Position numbers and translations under genes: made by a program
DNA from: RGIG7213 sp045544195
Lineage (GTDB): Bacteria; Bacillota; Clostridia; Oscillospirales; CAG-272
NCBI GenBank assembly: GCA_045544195.1
Contig: JAZPYO010000050.1
Span: 1 to 60,130 of the forward strand
Reading direction: 5' to 3'
Length of the DNA stretch: 60,130 nt
Notes under the pieces: model-generated
The model's input: the letters and a program-made list of their open reading frames with translations, nothing else
Told to the model about the DNA's origin: nothing
Database searches by the model: none
In this document: piece by piece, positions 44,656-54,034 of the stretch
Layout of the letters: every line of letters begins with the position of its first letter
Position numbering within the stretch: position 1 is the stretch's first letter

Positions 44656-45320
44656 TGGATGAAATTATCTATATTGTTGAAGACGACGAAGGTATACGAG
44701 AGCTTTACGAGGGTGCCTTTGAAGGTGTTTTTAATACGAAAATGTTCGAAAACGGCAAGGATTTCTTTAGTGAGTTCACGATAACTCGCCCGAGCCTCAT
44801 TATTCTTGATATTATGCTTCCCGATATAGACGGATACACCATCCTCACCAAGATCAGAGAGATGGATGAGAAGATCCCCGTCATTATCGTGAGCGCGAAA
44901 TCCGACGAGATTAGTGCGGTCAAGGGACTGAACAAGGGTGCTGACGATTATATGACCAAGCCCTTTTCGGTGCTTGAGCTGATCGCGCGAGTCAAGACCA
45001 ACATTCGCCGTGCAAACCTCTACGTGACGGCTCAGAAGGGCTTTGTCATTGACAATAACGTTTACAAGATCTTTTACGAAGGGTACGACTTGGGGCTTAC
45101 CTTGAAGGAATTCAAGCTGCTTAAGATGCTGATCGCACGTGCAGGCGTAACCATCGAGCGCGAGGAGCTGTTCCGTGAGGTTTGGGGCGAGAGCTATATG
45201 GGCGAAACAAGAACGCTTGATATACATATCTCTCAGCTGCGCGACAAGATCACCGAATGTGGAGGCGGCAATGTGATCGTTACCGTGCGCGGTATCGGTT
45301 ATCGCTTTGTAGGACAATAG
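44655..45320 (+). CDS. phoP: PhoB/PhoP-type response regulator
   Basis: A 221-residue OmpR-family regulator. The receiver domain has the acidic pair in YIVEDDEG, the phospho-acceptor Asp52 in LIILDIMLPDIDG and the switch Lys in DDYMTKPF. The C-terminal winged helix has LTLKEFKLLKMLI, VWGESYMGETRTLDIHISQLRDKI and TVRGIGYRF. It overlaps the phoU stop by 1 nt and is followed by its kinase. It is expected to bind the Pho box at 40391 and activate pst transcription under low phosphate. Confidence 0.92.
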   Translation: MDEIIYIVEDDEGIRELYEGAFEGVFNTKMFENGKDFFSEFTITRPSLIILDIMLPDIDGYTILTKIREMDEKIPVIIVSAKSDEISAVKGLNKGADDYMTKPFSVLELIARVKTNIRRANLYVTAQKGFVIDNNVYKIFYEGYDLGLTLKEFKLLKMLIARAGVTIEREELFREVWGESYMGETRTLDIHISQLRDKITECGGGNVIVTVRGIGYRFVGQ

Positions 45321-45323
45321 CTT

Positions 45324-47027
45324 ATGAAAAAGAAGATATTTTATAAGGTTTTTGCCGCAACACTTTCCTGCGTTCTTCTGATGTTCGTGTTCGGCATCAT
45401 TGCCGTTAATATGAATACGAATAATATCGTAAATGAACGGTTGAAGGAAGAAACCGAGCTTGCCGCAACGCTAATGAACGAGCAGAGCGATTTTGCTGTC
45501 TTTAATCAGTGCTCGGATAACCCCGAACTTCGTATTACGATTTTCGATATGAGCGGTAACGTTCTTTACGAGAGCGACACTAAAGCTCCTCTTGAAAATC
45601 ACGCAGACCGTGAAGAAATTAAAAACGCGCTTGAAGGTAAGTCCGATACCGTGGAAAGATACTCGGAGACCTTTAAGTGTGATATGACCTATTATGCAAC
45701 CAAGACCGCCTTATCGGACGGCACAGAGGTGATCCTGCGACTTGCGGTAAGAAGTAGCCAAGTTACGCCTTATTTTACCGCCATCATTCCGCTTTTCATC
45801 CTCGTTCTTGCCGTATCACTCGTTCTTTCCTTCATTCTCTCGACGTTTATATCCCGTAATGTTTCATACAAGGTGACAGAGATCGGTGAGAGCTTAAAGA
45901 GCCTGAACGAAGGGCGGTATGCGCCGATCAAGACTGATATGAGCGAGCCTGAGCTGTTCGGAGTTCTTAATCAGATCAACGAGCTGAACGCAAACATTCA
46001 TAGTCATATCCGTATTGCAGACGGCGAAAGAGTGAAGCTGAACGCCGTGCTTGATAACGTATCACAGAGCATCATCCCACTTGATAGATCGAAGCACATC
46101 GTATTTGCCAATAAGCGTGCGTTTGAAATGTTTAACGGAACGCATCACGATATTGGCAGAGATCTTGTTTTCCTTATTGAAAAGCTGCCTGTTTACGAGC
46201 AGATTACAAAGCATCTCGGTAAGAATTTTGCTTTCAACTGCACTTACGACGATAAGTATCTGTCGGTAGTTATTACAGCGGTTACAAACGAGGTCATTTG
46301 CGACGATATTTCCTCTATCATTATCATTACGGATATTACGAAGGAAAAGCTGATCGAGAAGCAAAAAAGCGATTTCTTTGCCAATGCTTCTCATGAGCTC
46401 AAAACACCTATTACGGTGATGCAAGGCTTTGCCGAGGTGCTGATGAACAAGGAAGGCATGGACGATACCTCCAAAAAACAGCTTGGACTGATATATAAGG
46501 AATGTCTTAGGCTCGGCTCTCTGATCTCTGATATGCTGATGCTTTCCAAAATCGAAAGCGGAGATGCTCCCGTAAGAGCGCTTTCCGAGGTGGCTCTTGA
46601 GGATATCTCAAAAGAGGTTATCGACGGGCTGTCCGAGAAGACACAAAGCAGAAATATCACCGCAAGTATCATTGGATCTGCCAATATATTCGCCGATCAA
46701 ACTATGATTTTTGAGCTTGTCGAAAATCTTGTTTCCAATGCCATCAAGTATAATAAGGACGGTGGCTCGGTAACGGTTTTCATTACGGAAACGGATACAG
46801 GTGTCTGCCTCAAGGTCGAGGATACGGGTATTGGTATTGAAAAAGAGCATTTGCCTCGCCTGTGCGAACGCTTCTACCGAGTGGATAAATCTCACTCAAA
46901 GCGTATAGGCGGTACAGGACTCGGTCTTGCGATCGTCAAGCATATCTGCGCTGTTTCAGATGCAGAGCTTTCTATTGAAAGCGAATTTGGTGTCGGTACG
47001 ACCGTTACAGTTGTTTTTGGTAAATAA
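45324..47027 (+). CDS. phoR: PhoR-type sensor histidine kinase
   Basis: A 567-residue membrane kinase with TM1 at about 7-29, an extracellular loop to 150, TM2 at about 152-174, a HAMP-like stretch, a PAS domain (about 237-340), the HisKA box FFANASHELKTPITVMQGF with phospho-accepting His357, then HATPase motifs N (LVENLVSNAIKYNKDGG), G1 (KVEDTGIGI), F (LCERFYRVD) and G2 (GGTGLGLAIVKHI). It starts 3 nt after the regulator gene. It would sense phosphate status through PstB and PhoU. Confidence 0.93.
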   Translation: MKKKIFYKVFAATLSCVLLMFVFGIIAVNMNTNNIVNERLKEETELAATLMNEQSDFAVFNQCSDNPELRITIFDMSGNVLYESDTKAPLENHADREEIKNALEGKSDTVERYSETFKCDMTYYATKTALSDGTEVILRLAVRSSQVTPYFTAIIPLFILVLAVSLVLSFILSTFISRNVSYKVTEIGESLKSLNEGRYAPIKTDMSEPELFGVLNQINELNANIHSHIRIADGERVKLNAVLDNVSQSIIPLDRSKHIVFANKRAFEMFNGTHHDIGRDLVFLIEKLPVYEQITKHLGKNFAFNCTYDDKYLSVVITAVTNEVICDDISSIIIITDITKEKLIEKQKSDFFANASHELKTPITVMQGFAEVLMNKEGMDDTSKKQLGLIYKECLRLGSLISDMLMLSKIESGDAPVRALSEVALEDISKEVIDGLSEKTQSRNITASIIGSANIFADQTMIFELVENLVSNAIKYNKDGGSVTVFITETDTGVCLKVEDTGIGIEKEHLPRLCERFYRVDKSHSKRIGGTGLGLAIVKHICAVSDAELSIESEFGVGTTVTVVFGK

Positions 47028-47034
47028 TCAAATT

Positions 47035-47080
47035 GCCCACTATGATCTCCTTTTGCGGATTTCATAGTGGGCTTTGCCTT
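47035..47080 (+). terminator. terminator of the pst-pho operon
   Basis: GCCCACTATGA (47035-47045) pairs perfectly with TCATAGTGGGC (47062-47072), followed by a T-rich segment. Confidence 0.8.
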
Positions 47081-47125
47081 TGTTCAGTCAATGATTCGAT
47101 AGAAATTTGTATATGGTACGACTAC

Positions 47126-47566
47126 GTGGAATTTTATCTCAACACGCTTCCTGCGGATATACTTAAAGGAGAGCTTGACAGATCGCTCGGCATAAAAGAG
47201 GATGAAACACTGATCGAGTATATGACAAGGTGCGATCCTACGATAATTGAAGCGTTAAAATATATCGAATCAATCGGAAGAAAAGAGGGTGCTGTAATTG
47301 ACAGCACCCTCGAAAAATATAAAGAAAAAAAGGCGGATAATCCGCTGAATAAGCAAGGATTATCCACCTTTAGTGGTGGAGGCGAACCTCGGTTAAAAAT
47401 GGTGATGAATGGTGCAGAATTTGAAGAAATCGACTGCAGTATTCTATCCGAATTTCTTACAACCTTGCCACGCACAGCAGTGCACGTGCCGAACCCAACG
47501 TTCAAAGTATCCGTCATCGGCCGCCGTATGCTTACATACTGCAGCACCTTCGGCGCAGAGGAATAA
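47126..47566 (+). CDS. hypothetical or remnant protein
   Basis: An open frame whose C-terminal 140 residues (YVEFYLNTLPADILKGELD... GRRMLTYCSTFGAEE) look coding, but I do not recognise it. The frame is open back to 47033, across the phoR terminator, so its true start must lie after 47080. GTG 47126 is the first candidate, without a visible RBS. It may be a gene that lost its 5' end. A perfect 11-bp palindrome (47285-47311, loop AATTG) sits inside it, as does CCACC...GGTGG near 47370, unusual for coding DNA. Confidence 0.35.
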   Translation: MEFYLNTLPADILKGELDRSLGIKEDETLIEYMTRCDPTIIEALKYIESIGRKEGAVIDSTLEKYKEKKADNPLNKQGLSTFSGGGEPRLKMVMNGAEFEEIDCSILSEFLTTLPRTAVHVPNPTFKVSVIGRRMLTYCSTFGAEE

Positions 47567-48114
47567 CCGCTATACAAAATGAACTATCCCATGGTTCAAT
47601 ATGGACTATCCATAAATATAAATATTAGATATAATATAAATTGAAACAAGATACATAAGTATTGAGTATTGTAAGCCATGACAGGAGCTGAGTGAATAAT
47701 GATACTTCCGTACTTGGTGCGGCTTATCCCTGATAAGTTGTTGTGTTTCGGGCTGGAACGTTGATGTCCGTCAGATAACAAATGATCCTCGCTGCTACAA
47801 AAGAAGTTGTAACATATATGCTGCGAGGTACTCGTACACCGATAAAGTCCAAGTAATCTCCGCTTGTACACAGCAGTTTATAAAATAAATATCGGCAATA
47901 AATATTTCGGAACATTTAAAAACGAATTGATATTTTGCCGATAACGTGGTATAATTGCCACAGGAAAACTTGTCAGGCGGTAGTTGTGGAATATATATCT
48001 GTCGTAAAAACGGCTGAAAATGGGGGATTTCTGAACGTAGTGTGCGGAATTACTGTGCACAGGGCAGAATTACTGACGCCAAACTTATCGGCAAAATTTG
48101 GTGCATTCCGTAGG
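47567..48114. other. 550-bp region without a convincing gene
   Basis: All frames are broken by stops or lack starts. The reverse-strand frames here are short and AT-rich. I see no RNA structure or mobile-element signature; it looks like degraded sequence. Confidence 0.4.
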
Positions 48115-48378
48115 ATGCACAGAAGCCTGAGCGTGCGAATAAGAAAAAAGATGTATCTACATTGTTGCAGTTATTCCAAAAACATTACAAGAACAAAAGA
48201 CGGTTTGATTCAATTCTTAAGAGAATTTGTTCGGAATAATCCCGATGCACGAAATATGTATCGTACAATGAAATTTCCCGAAATTACGGAAGAAATAATT
48301 GACGGATGTCTTGATGAAATCCCCATCGAAGCAGACCGTGATTACATCCGCACATTCATTCTTTCAGGACAGACGTAA
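48115..48378 (+). CDS. short ORF, possibly the tail of a TetR-type regulator
   Basis: Eighty-seven residues from ATG 48115 with no clear RBS. The last 55 (MKFPEITEEIIDGCLDEIP ... DRDYIRTFILSGQT) resemble the ligand-binding C-terminal end of TetR regulators, where a 'DYIR-FIL-G' helix is common, but no HTH is found upstream. It is therefore either a remnant or something I do not recognise. Confidence 0.3.
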   Translation: MHRSLSVRIRKKMYLHCCSYSKNITRTKDGLIQFLREFVRNNPDARNMYRTMKFPEITEEIIDGCLDEIPIEADRDYIRTFILSGQT

Positions 48379-48483
48379 ATAAAAGAATTGATCAGAATGA
48401 AGAGTTTTCAAAAGACGAAGATAACGGAATAGGATTTGCACTTTGATTTATTATAGAGAAATTGTGATAAACGGAGGTTACTT

Positions 48484-49014
48484 ATGAATTTTACTGAAAT
48501 AGCTGAAAACAGACAATCATGCAGAAGTTATGATTCAAGCAGAGATGTTGAACAGGAAAAGCTCGAAAAAATTCTTGCATCTGCACGCCTTTCTCCTTCT
48601 GCATGTAACGGTCAGCCGTATCTAATTACTGTATGCAAAAATGAAGCTGCCAAAAAAGTGGCACGTGCGACACAGGGTGTCGGTATGAATAAATTTGCAA
48701 CAGATGCACCAATTATGCTTGTTATTTCGGAGATGCCGTATGTTGCAACGGCGTCACTTGGTGCTAAAATGAAAAAGAACGACTATCGCTCGATAGACAT
48801 AGGTATCGTGTCAGCGTATATTACAGCGGAAGCTACCGCCCAAGGACTCGGTACGTGTATTCTCGGATGGCTTGACGATGCGGAAATACGCAAGATCTGT
48901 AACCTCGACGGAGCCGTGCGACTCGTTATCACTCTCGGCTATGCTAAAGATAATGATAAGTTGAGAAATAAGAAACGCAAAGATATGGACGCACTTGTAA
49001 AATACGTTGAATAG
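48484..49014 (+). CDS. nitroreductase-family FMN oxidoreductase
   Basis: A 176-residue nitroreductase fold protein: RQSCRSYD near residue 9 (FMN phosphate-binding Arg motif), SARLSPSACNGQPY with the conserved Ser/Asn region, DIGIVSAYITAEATAQGLGTCILGW, and LVITLGYAKD near the C-terminus. It is short, as in single-domain family members, and should bind FMN as a homodimer using NAD(P)H. The substrate is unknown. ACGGAGG precedes ATG 48484. It is monocistronic with a strong terminator after it. Confidence 0.9.
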   Translation: MNFTEIAENRQSCRSYDSSRDVEQEKLEKILASARLSPSACNGQPYLITVCKNEAAKKVARATQGVGMNKFATDAPIMLVISEMPYVATASLGAKMKKNDYRSIDIGIVSAYITAEATAQGLGTCILGWLDDAEIRKICNLDGAVRLVITLGYAKDNDKLRNKKRKDMDALVKYVE

Positions 49015-49060
49015 GATAATAAATGAAAATGATGTCTGCATAACGTATAGGTCATATATA

Positions 49061-49098
49061 AACCTTCGACAACACACATATGCTGTCGAAGGTTTTTT
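49061..49098 (+). terminator. terminator after nitroreductase gene
   Basis: AACCTTCGACA (49061-49071) pairs with TGTCGAAGGTT (49084-49094), then TTTT. Confidence 0.85.
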
Positions 49099-49312
49099 CT
49101 GTGGTAAGCGAAAATGACATATGTATTTATTGGTTTATAAGGTGGAAAATTTTATAATATTTGCATAAAGTACAAATATGGCATATTAAATCTTGCAAAA
49201 TTCGATTTATTATGATATTATAAAATGTGAAGATGTTTAAATATTAATTGATTTTATAATAAACGAGCGAATGATCAATTTTTTATGTGCAACGGCATAA
49301 GGAGAAGTGAAG

Positions 49313-50848
49313 ATGATTACAGCGGGTGAGCTTAAAAACAGAATAGACGGACTTTGGGATGTGTTTGCGGCAGGCGGACTTGTAAATCCACTTGATGTAA
49401 TTGAGCAGATCACATATCTGATGTTTATACGTGATCTTGACGATACAGATAACCTTCGTGCAAAGGAAGCAGTGATGCTCGGACTTCCGCATAAGAGCAT
49501 TTTTGCCGATAAGGTAAATATCGGCGGCCGTGAGATAGATGGCAATCAACTTAAATGGTCAACCTTTCACGATTTTCCTGCAGGTAAGATGTATTCAACA
49601 GTTCAGGAATTTGTGTTTCCGTTTATAAAGAATCTGCACGAGAATAAGGAAAGTGCATATTCGAAATACATGGACGATGCAATTTTCAAAATTCCCACAC
49701 CGTTGCTTCTTGATAAGATCGTTACGATCCTTGATGATATATATACACAAATGGCACAGATCAAGGACAGCGACATAAGAGGGGATGTATACGAATACCT
49801 CTTGTCGAAGATTTCACAGTCGGGGCTTAACGGTCAGTTCAGAACTCCACGCCATATTATTCGTATGATGGTAGAGCTTATGGATCCCGGTGCTGATGAG
49901 ATCATTTGCGACCCCGCTTGCGGTACGTCGGGCTTTCTTGTTGCCGCAGGTGATTATCTGAAAGAAAAACGCAAAGAGGAAATATTCTTCAGCAGAGAGA
50001 AAAAAGCGCACTATATGAACGGTATGTTCCACGGCTATGATATGGATAGAACGATGCTCCGTATAGGTGCGATGAATATGATGACACACGGCGTCGATAA
50101 CCCTTGTATCGAGTACCGTGACAGCTTGTCGGATCAAAATCCCGATAAAGACAAATATTCGCTTATTCTTGCAAACCCGCCTTTCAAGGGAAGTCTTGAC
50201 TACGATACAGTTTCCGCAGATCTTTTGAAGGTGTGCAAAACGAAAAAAACGGAGCTTTTGTTCCTTGCGCTTATGCTTCGTATGCTCCGTGTCGGCGGTA
50301 GGTGCGCTTGTATCGTTCCGGACGGTGTTCTGTTCGGCTCGTCCACCGCGCACAAGGCGATCAGAAAAGCTCTTATTGAGGACAACCGTCTTGAAGCGGT
50401 AATTTCAATGCCTTCTGGTGTGTTCAAGCCGTATGCAGGTGTTTCCACGGGAATACTCATTTTCACCAAAACAGGACACGGCGGTACGGATAAAGTATGG
50501 TTCTACGATATGAAAGCCGACGGCTTCAGCCTTGACGATAAGCGCACAGAGATAAAAGAAAACGATATTCCTGATATTATCGCACGTTTCCGCTCCGTTA
50601 AATCCGTAGGGGACGGCGCCCTCGACGTCCCGTTTGATGAAGAGAACAACCCACGCACAGCAAAATCATTTATGGTGCCAAAGCAAGAGATAATCGACAA
50701 CGATTATGACCTTTCGATAAATAAATATAAAAAGACCGAATATAAGCCTGTAGAATATCCACCGACGTCAAGCCTTATCGCAGAGCTTCAAGAGTTAAAT
50801 GCAGAGTTCACAAAAGGACTTGAGGAATTGGAGATGATGTCAAGATGA
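49313..50848 (+). CDS. hsdM: type I restriction-modification DNA methyltransferase subunit HsdM
   Basis: A 511-residue N6-adenine methyltransferase. The N-terminal helical domain (ELKNRIDGLWDVF...) is followed by GQFRTPRHIIRMMVELM, motif I DPACGTSGF (about 200-208) for AdoMet binding and the catalytic NPPF (288-291). It modifies host sites together with HsdS and forms the core of the HsdR2M2S complex. AAGGAG at 49299-49304 supports ATG 49313; the GTG six bases earlier overlaps it poorly. It is the first gene of the RM operon and overlaps the next gene by 4 nt. Confidence 0.94.
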   Translation: MITAGELKNRIDGLWDVFAAGGLVNPLDVIEQITYLMFIRDLDDTDNLRAKEAVMLGLPHKSIFADKVNIGGREIDGNQLKWSTFHDFPAGKMYSTVQEFVFPFIKNLHENKESAYSKYMDDAIFKIPTPLLLDKIVTILDDIYTQMAQIKDSDIRGDVYEYLLSKISQSGLNGQFRTPRHIIRMMVELMDPGADEIICDPACGTSGFLVAAGDYLKEKRKEEIFFSREKKAHYMNGMFHGYDMDRTMLRIGAMNMMTHGVDNPCIEYRDSLSDQNPDKDKYSLILANPPFKGSLDYDTVSADLLKVCKTKKTELLFLALMLRMLRVGGRCACIVPDGVLFGSSTAHKAIRKALIEDNRLEAVISMPSGVFKPYAGVSTGILIFTKTGHGGTDKVWFYDMKADGFSLDDKRTEIKENDIPDIIARFRSVKSVGDGALDVPFDEENNPRTAKSFMVPKQEIIDNDYDLSINKYKKTEYKPVEYPPTSSLIAELQELNAEFTKGLEELEMMSR

Positions 50849-51642
50849 TACATAGAGGAAAAACGAACGATTGGCCTCGGTACGCCAAAAAAACGATTTC
50901 ACGTTTTTTTGGTAAATTAACGGATTTTGGTGTATATATCGGACAATCAAGAAATGCAAAGTGTAAAGTTGATAAAAATGAAATCGTTAATGTTTATAAT
51001 TTGATTATTATTTATTGTATTACATATGATGTGTTCATAGTTTGGCATACTGGCATTCATCGCAGCTTGCACGCTGGCGAAGAAGTAACATTTTCCATTT
51101 CAACAATAAGGATTGGCGAACTGAATAGGCAAACGGTTGAATTTTTAGATCGCACACTTAACGGAACGAACAATCAGGAACAAACAAAAGAGCGTGTTGC
51201 AATAATACCGAAAGACAAACTTTTCGATTTCTTGGAATATTTCGATAAATACTATTTAATGTTTATACCGGATAATTGTTCGCATGAAATACGGCAAGAA
51301 TTCGATCGAAAAATTGATATCGTAAAGAGGTATAGACGAGATCCAGATTTCAGAGAACGCATTTTAAGAAGATATAACCGTACTTGTGTAGTATGCGGCA
51401 CCACTAATGAGGTTGTGTTAGAGGCTGCACATATTATAGCAGTTGAAGACGGCGGAAATGACGCAAATGAAAACGGAGTCTGTCTGTGTGCAAACCATCA
51501 TAAAATGTATGATGCCGGTTTGATTGATATTGATTTAAATAATAAAACATTTCGTTATGATGATGATGAGTGTAAGAACGAAAGTTGGTATATTGAAGCC
51601 CAAAAAAGAAACTTTAGTTTGTTTATAACTAACGAGAATTAA
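50845..51642 (+). CDS. HNH endonuclease embedded in the RM operon
   Basis: A 265-residue protein with a C-terminal HNH nuclease: CVVCG (C181, C184), LEAAHIIAVEDGG with His196, ENGVCLCANHHKMYD with Asn210 and His218/219. The zinc Cys set and His-Asn-His motif appear complete, so it should be active. The N-terminal 150 residues match nothing I recognise; they could recognise DNA or a modified base. It sits inside the type I RM operon, starting by ATGA overlap with the hsdM stop, and looks visibly AT-richer than hsdM. Function as an extra defence nuclease is inferred. Confidence 0.82.
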   Translation: MIHRGKTNDWPRYAKKTISRFFGKLTDFGVYIGQSRNAKCKVDKNEIVNVYNLIIIYCITYDVFIVWHTGIHRSLHAGEEVTFSISTIRIGELNRQTVEFLDRTLNGTNNQEQTKERVAIIPKDKLFDFLEYFDKYYLMFIPDNCSHEIRQEFDRKIDIVKRYRRDPDFRERILRRYNRTCVVCGTTNEVVLEAAHIIAVEDGGNDANENGVCLCANHHKMYDAGLIDIDLNNKTFRYDDDECKNESWYIEAQKRNFSLFITNEN

Positions 51643-51680
51643 ACAATAATTTTATTTGACACAATCAAGAAAGGTTCAAA

Positions 51681-52772
51681 GTGATAGAATTAAAAAAAAT
51701 ATGTACAAAAGGGACATCTAATATTGCACAAAAAGATTTAGATACTCGTGATGGGGAATATCCCATCTATGGTGCAAGTGGATTTATAAAAAATGTCGAT
51801 TTTTATCATCAGGAAAATCCCTATATTGCGATCGTAAAGGACGGCGCAGGAGTTGGGCGCGTTATGAAGTTGCCTGCAAAATCCTCTGTTATAGGCACAA
51901 TGCAGTATATCATACCAAATGAAGGTGTTTCTGTAGAATATTTGGCGTATGCATTAGAACACATGAATCTATCAAAATATTATCTTGGTGCGGCTATCCC
52001 CCACATTTATTTCAAAGATTACTGCAATGAACCGTTGCCAAATCATTCCGAAGAAGAACAAATAAAGATTTCACAAATTTTTGGATTAGTCGATAACTTG
52101 ATTTCTATCCGCAAACAGCAGCTTTCAAAATTGGATGAGCTTGTCAAATCCCGATTTATCGAACTGTTTGGCGATCCTGCAACTAATCCAAAGGGGTGGA
52201 CAGCTAAGCCACTTCTCGATATGGGTTATTGCAAGAATGGCATGAACTTTCACACAGGCGATAGTGGCATAGAAATGCATTGTTTGGGAGTTGGGGATTT
52301 TAAGGATCTGTCTGTTATAGATGGAACAGAGAGTTTGCCTGTTATATCGCTGAACGAGGCACCACCCGAAGAAAGTATGTTAAAAGATGGCGATATAGTT
52401 TTTGTTCGTTCAAACGGCAATAAAGCACTTGTTGGTCGTTGTTTGGTTGTTTATCCGCACAACACACCAACTACTTATAGTGGTTTTTGTATTCGCTATC
52501 GCTTAACAAGTAGCGAAGTGAACACAGCTTATTTGCTACGGGTGTTGAAAGCGGATTCTATGCGCAAGAAGATGACTGGACGAGGTGCAAATATTCAGAA
52601 CCTTAATCAACAAATCCTTGCTACTTTAGATATTCCGTTACCCCCAATCGAGCAACAACAGCAGTTCGCAGCCTTCGTAGAACAGACCGACAAATCAAAA
52701 TTGGCAATTCAAAAGAGCCTTGAAAAGTTAGAAACACTAAAAAAATCATTGATGCAAAAATATTTTGGGTAG
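51681..52772 (+). CDS. hsdS: type I RM specificity subunit HsdS
   Basis: A 363-residue HsdS with two target-recognition domains. TRD1 (about 1-125) includes YPIYGASGFIKNV and GAAIPHIYFKD. The first helical spacer holds LVDNLISIRKQQLSKLDELV. TRD2 (about 170-320) includes GDIVFVRSNGNKALVG and GRGANIQNLNQQI. The last helix is LEKLETLKKSLMQKYF. TRD1 is short, but the whole is near normal length. It chooses the bipartite DNA site for HsdM and HsdR. The start is GTG 51681, after AAAGG. The upstream HNH gene and downstream TM gene share its AT-rich composition. Confidence 0.9.
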   Translation: MIELKKICTKGTSNIAQKDLDTRDGEYPIYGASGFIKNVDFYHQENPYIAIVKDGAGVGRVMKLPAKSSVIGTMQYIIPNEGVSVEYLAYALEHMNLSKYYLGAAIPHIYFKDYCNEPLPNHSEEEQIKISQIFGLVDNLISIRKQQLSKLDELVKSRFIELFGDPATNPKGWTAKPLLDMGYCKNGMNFHTGDSGIEMHCLGVGDFKDLSVIDGTESLPVISLNEAPPEESMLKDGDIVFVRSNGNKALVGRCLVVYPHNTPTTYSGFCIRYRLTSSEVNTAYLLRVLKADSMRKKMTGRGANIQNLNQQILATLDIPLPPIEQQQQFAAFVEQTDKSKLAIQKSLEKLETLKKSLMQKYFG

Positions 52773-52781
52773 GAGCAAAAT

Positions 52782-53438
52782 GTGAAAAAAGATAAAATTA
52801 CAAAGCGAATAATTCGAAAAAGGAATAAAGAATTACGAGAGCGATTTTTCAAACTTTCAAATCTAAAATGGATGATTGGAATTTCATTATGCTCAATAGG
52901 TGTTTTGAGTGCATCTTATTATACATATGAATGTAACTCTTGGTTGTCGGGGGTGTTTGTATCTGCCGGTTGCGGAGGAATTACAGGATTGGCGCTCTAT
53001 TTCTTATCGAATTTGCGAAATAATAAATATACAGTACTAAAAAAAGAGTTTTCGATATTACATTCGGTACACGACATATTAACTCAAATCAATGATTTTA
53101 AGAATTACCATCTGTGTTATAGGAAATCTTGGGGACCCAAAAAAGACATTTTTGAAGACGGACTTAAAATCGTAAATTTGTTAGAGAAACTTCAAACTAT
53201 CGTTGATAATATGCCTCAAGAATTGTATGATGCTTTTATAATTGATGATGATAATCCATTAAGTTTTGAGAATTTGCAATTATTCAAAAGTAGGTTTTTG
53301 AATGCAGACAGCGATGATGAAGTGCAAATGTATATGACTGATATTGTAAAGCATTTTACCGCTGTAGCGAATAGAATTTATGAATTAACAAACGAAAAAG
53401 AAGACCAGCTAATGTTTTTGGGGAGATTTGTTATATGA
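52782..53438 (+). CDS. two-TM protein encoded between hsdS and hsdR
   Basis: A 218-residue protein I do not recognise. A strongly basic N-terminus (KKDKITKRIIRKRNKELRER) precedes two hydrophobic segments (about 30-50 and 54-75), then a 140-residue helical, cytosolic C-terminal region. The start is GTG 52782 with AGGAG upstream. It overlaps the next gene, a PIN-domain protein, by 4 nt, suggesting the two act as a pair. Its position in an RM operon suggests a defence accessory role, unproven. Confidence 0.7.
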   Translation: MKKDKITKRIIRKRNKELRERFFKLSNLKWMIGISLCSIGVLSASYYTYECNSWLSGVFVSAGCGGITGLALYFLSNLRNNKYTVLKKEFSILHSVHDILTQINDFKNYHLCYRKSWGPKKDIFEDGLKIVNLLEKLQTIVDNMPQELYDAFIIDDDNPLSFENLQLFKSRFLNADSDDEVQMYMTDIVKHFTAVANRIYELTNEKEDQLMFLGRFVI

Positions 53439-54016
53439 GGGAATGTTTTGTAGTTTCCACCCCCGTTGGTGATGATAATTATATGCTTGACACTGTTGCA
53501 TATAACAAATTAAACGAGAATGCCGAATGGTTAAGCAAAGCGATTCAATCTCTACAATATGGTTTTTCTTATTATAAAACTGATACCCAAGATCGGGAAT
53601 TGAACGGATTTGGAGCAAATGTATATAATGAGAATTGCGAACCTGTTAGATTCAATAAAAATGCGAAGCTAACTAATTACAGAGAAATAGATGAAAAATT
53701 GAAGGTAGAGTATGTTTCGTGCGGTGTGAATTTGATGACATATCACACACTATTAGATGGAACTGCACATCTTGTAGACACCGATTCCTTATCGGGTGTT
53801 ATGTTTGAAGAAATTATTGCACTTAATCCGCAAAAAAGGAAAAAACGACCATTTTCTCAACATTATGATGCATTTATTGCAGAAGCATCTATTTATAATA
53901 ATTGTACTCTGGTTACAAACGATGGGGATTTGCTTGACATTGTCAATAAGTATTTTCCTAATAAAGCAATTACAATGCACGAGTTAATCAATAGAATTGA
54001 AAAAATAATCTCTTAA
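53435..54016 (+). CDS. PIN-domain-like nuclease
   Basis: A 193-residue protein with PIN-domain acidic motifs: MLDTVAYNKL with Asp19, QHYDAFIAEASIYNNCTLVT with Asp145, and TNDGDLLDIV with Asp163 near the C-terminus. A long insert (about 45-125) separates the first from the others, longer than in VapC toxins. PIN proteins are metal-dependent RNases. It is translationally coupled to the membrane protein upstream and lies just before hsdR. It could be a toxin partner or an accessory RNase of this RM locus. Confidence 0.68.
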   Translation: MRECFVVSTPVGDDNYMLDTVAYNKLNENAEWLSKAIQSLQYGFSYYKTDTQDRELNGFGANVYNENCEPVRFNKNAKLTNYREIDEKLKVEYVSCGVNLMTYHTLLDGTAHLVDTDSLSGVMFEEIIALNPQKRKKRPFSQHYDAFIAEASIYNNCTLVTNDGDLLDIVNKYFPNKAITMHELINRIEKIIS

Positions 54017-54034
54017 CAACGGAGGTAACTCCTT

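Noticed and set aside
47033..47125. Start of the hypothetical gene at 47033
   Set aside because: This part is the phoR terminator, so a transcript starting upstream would end there.
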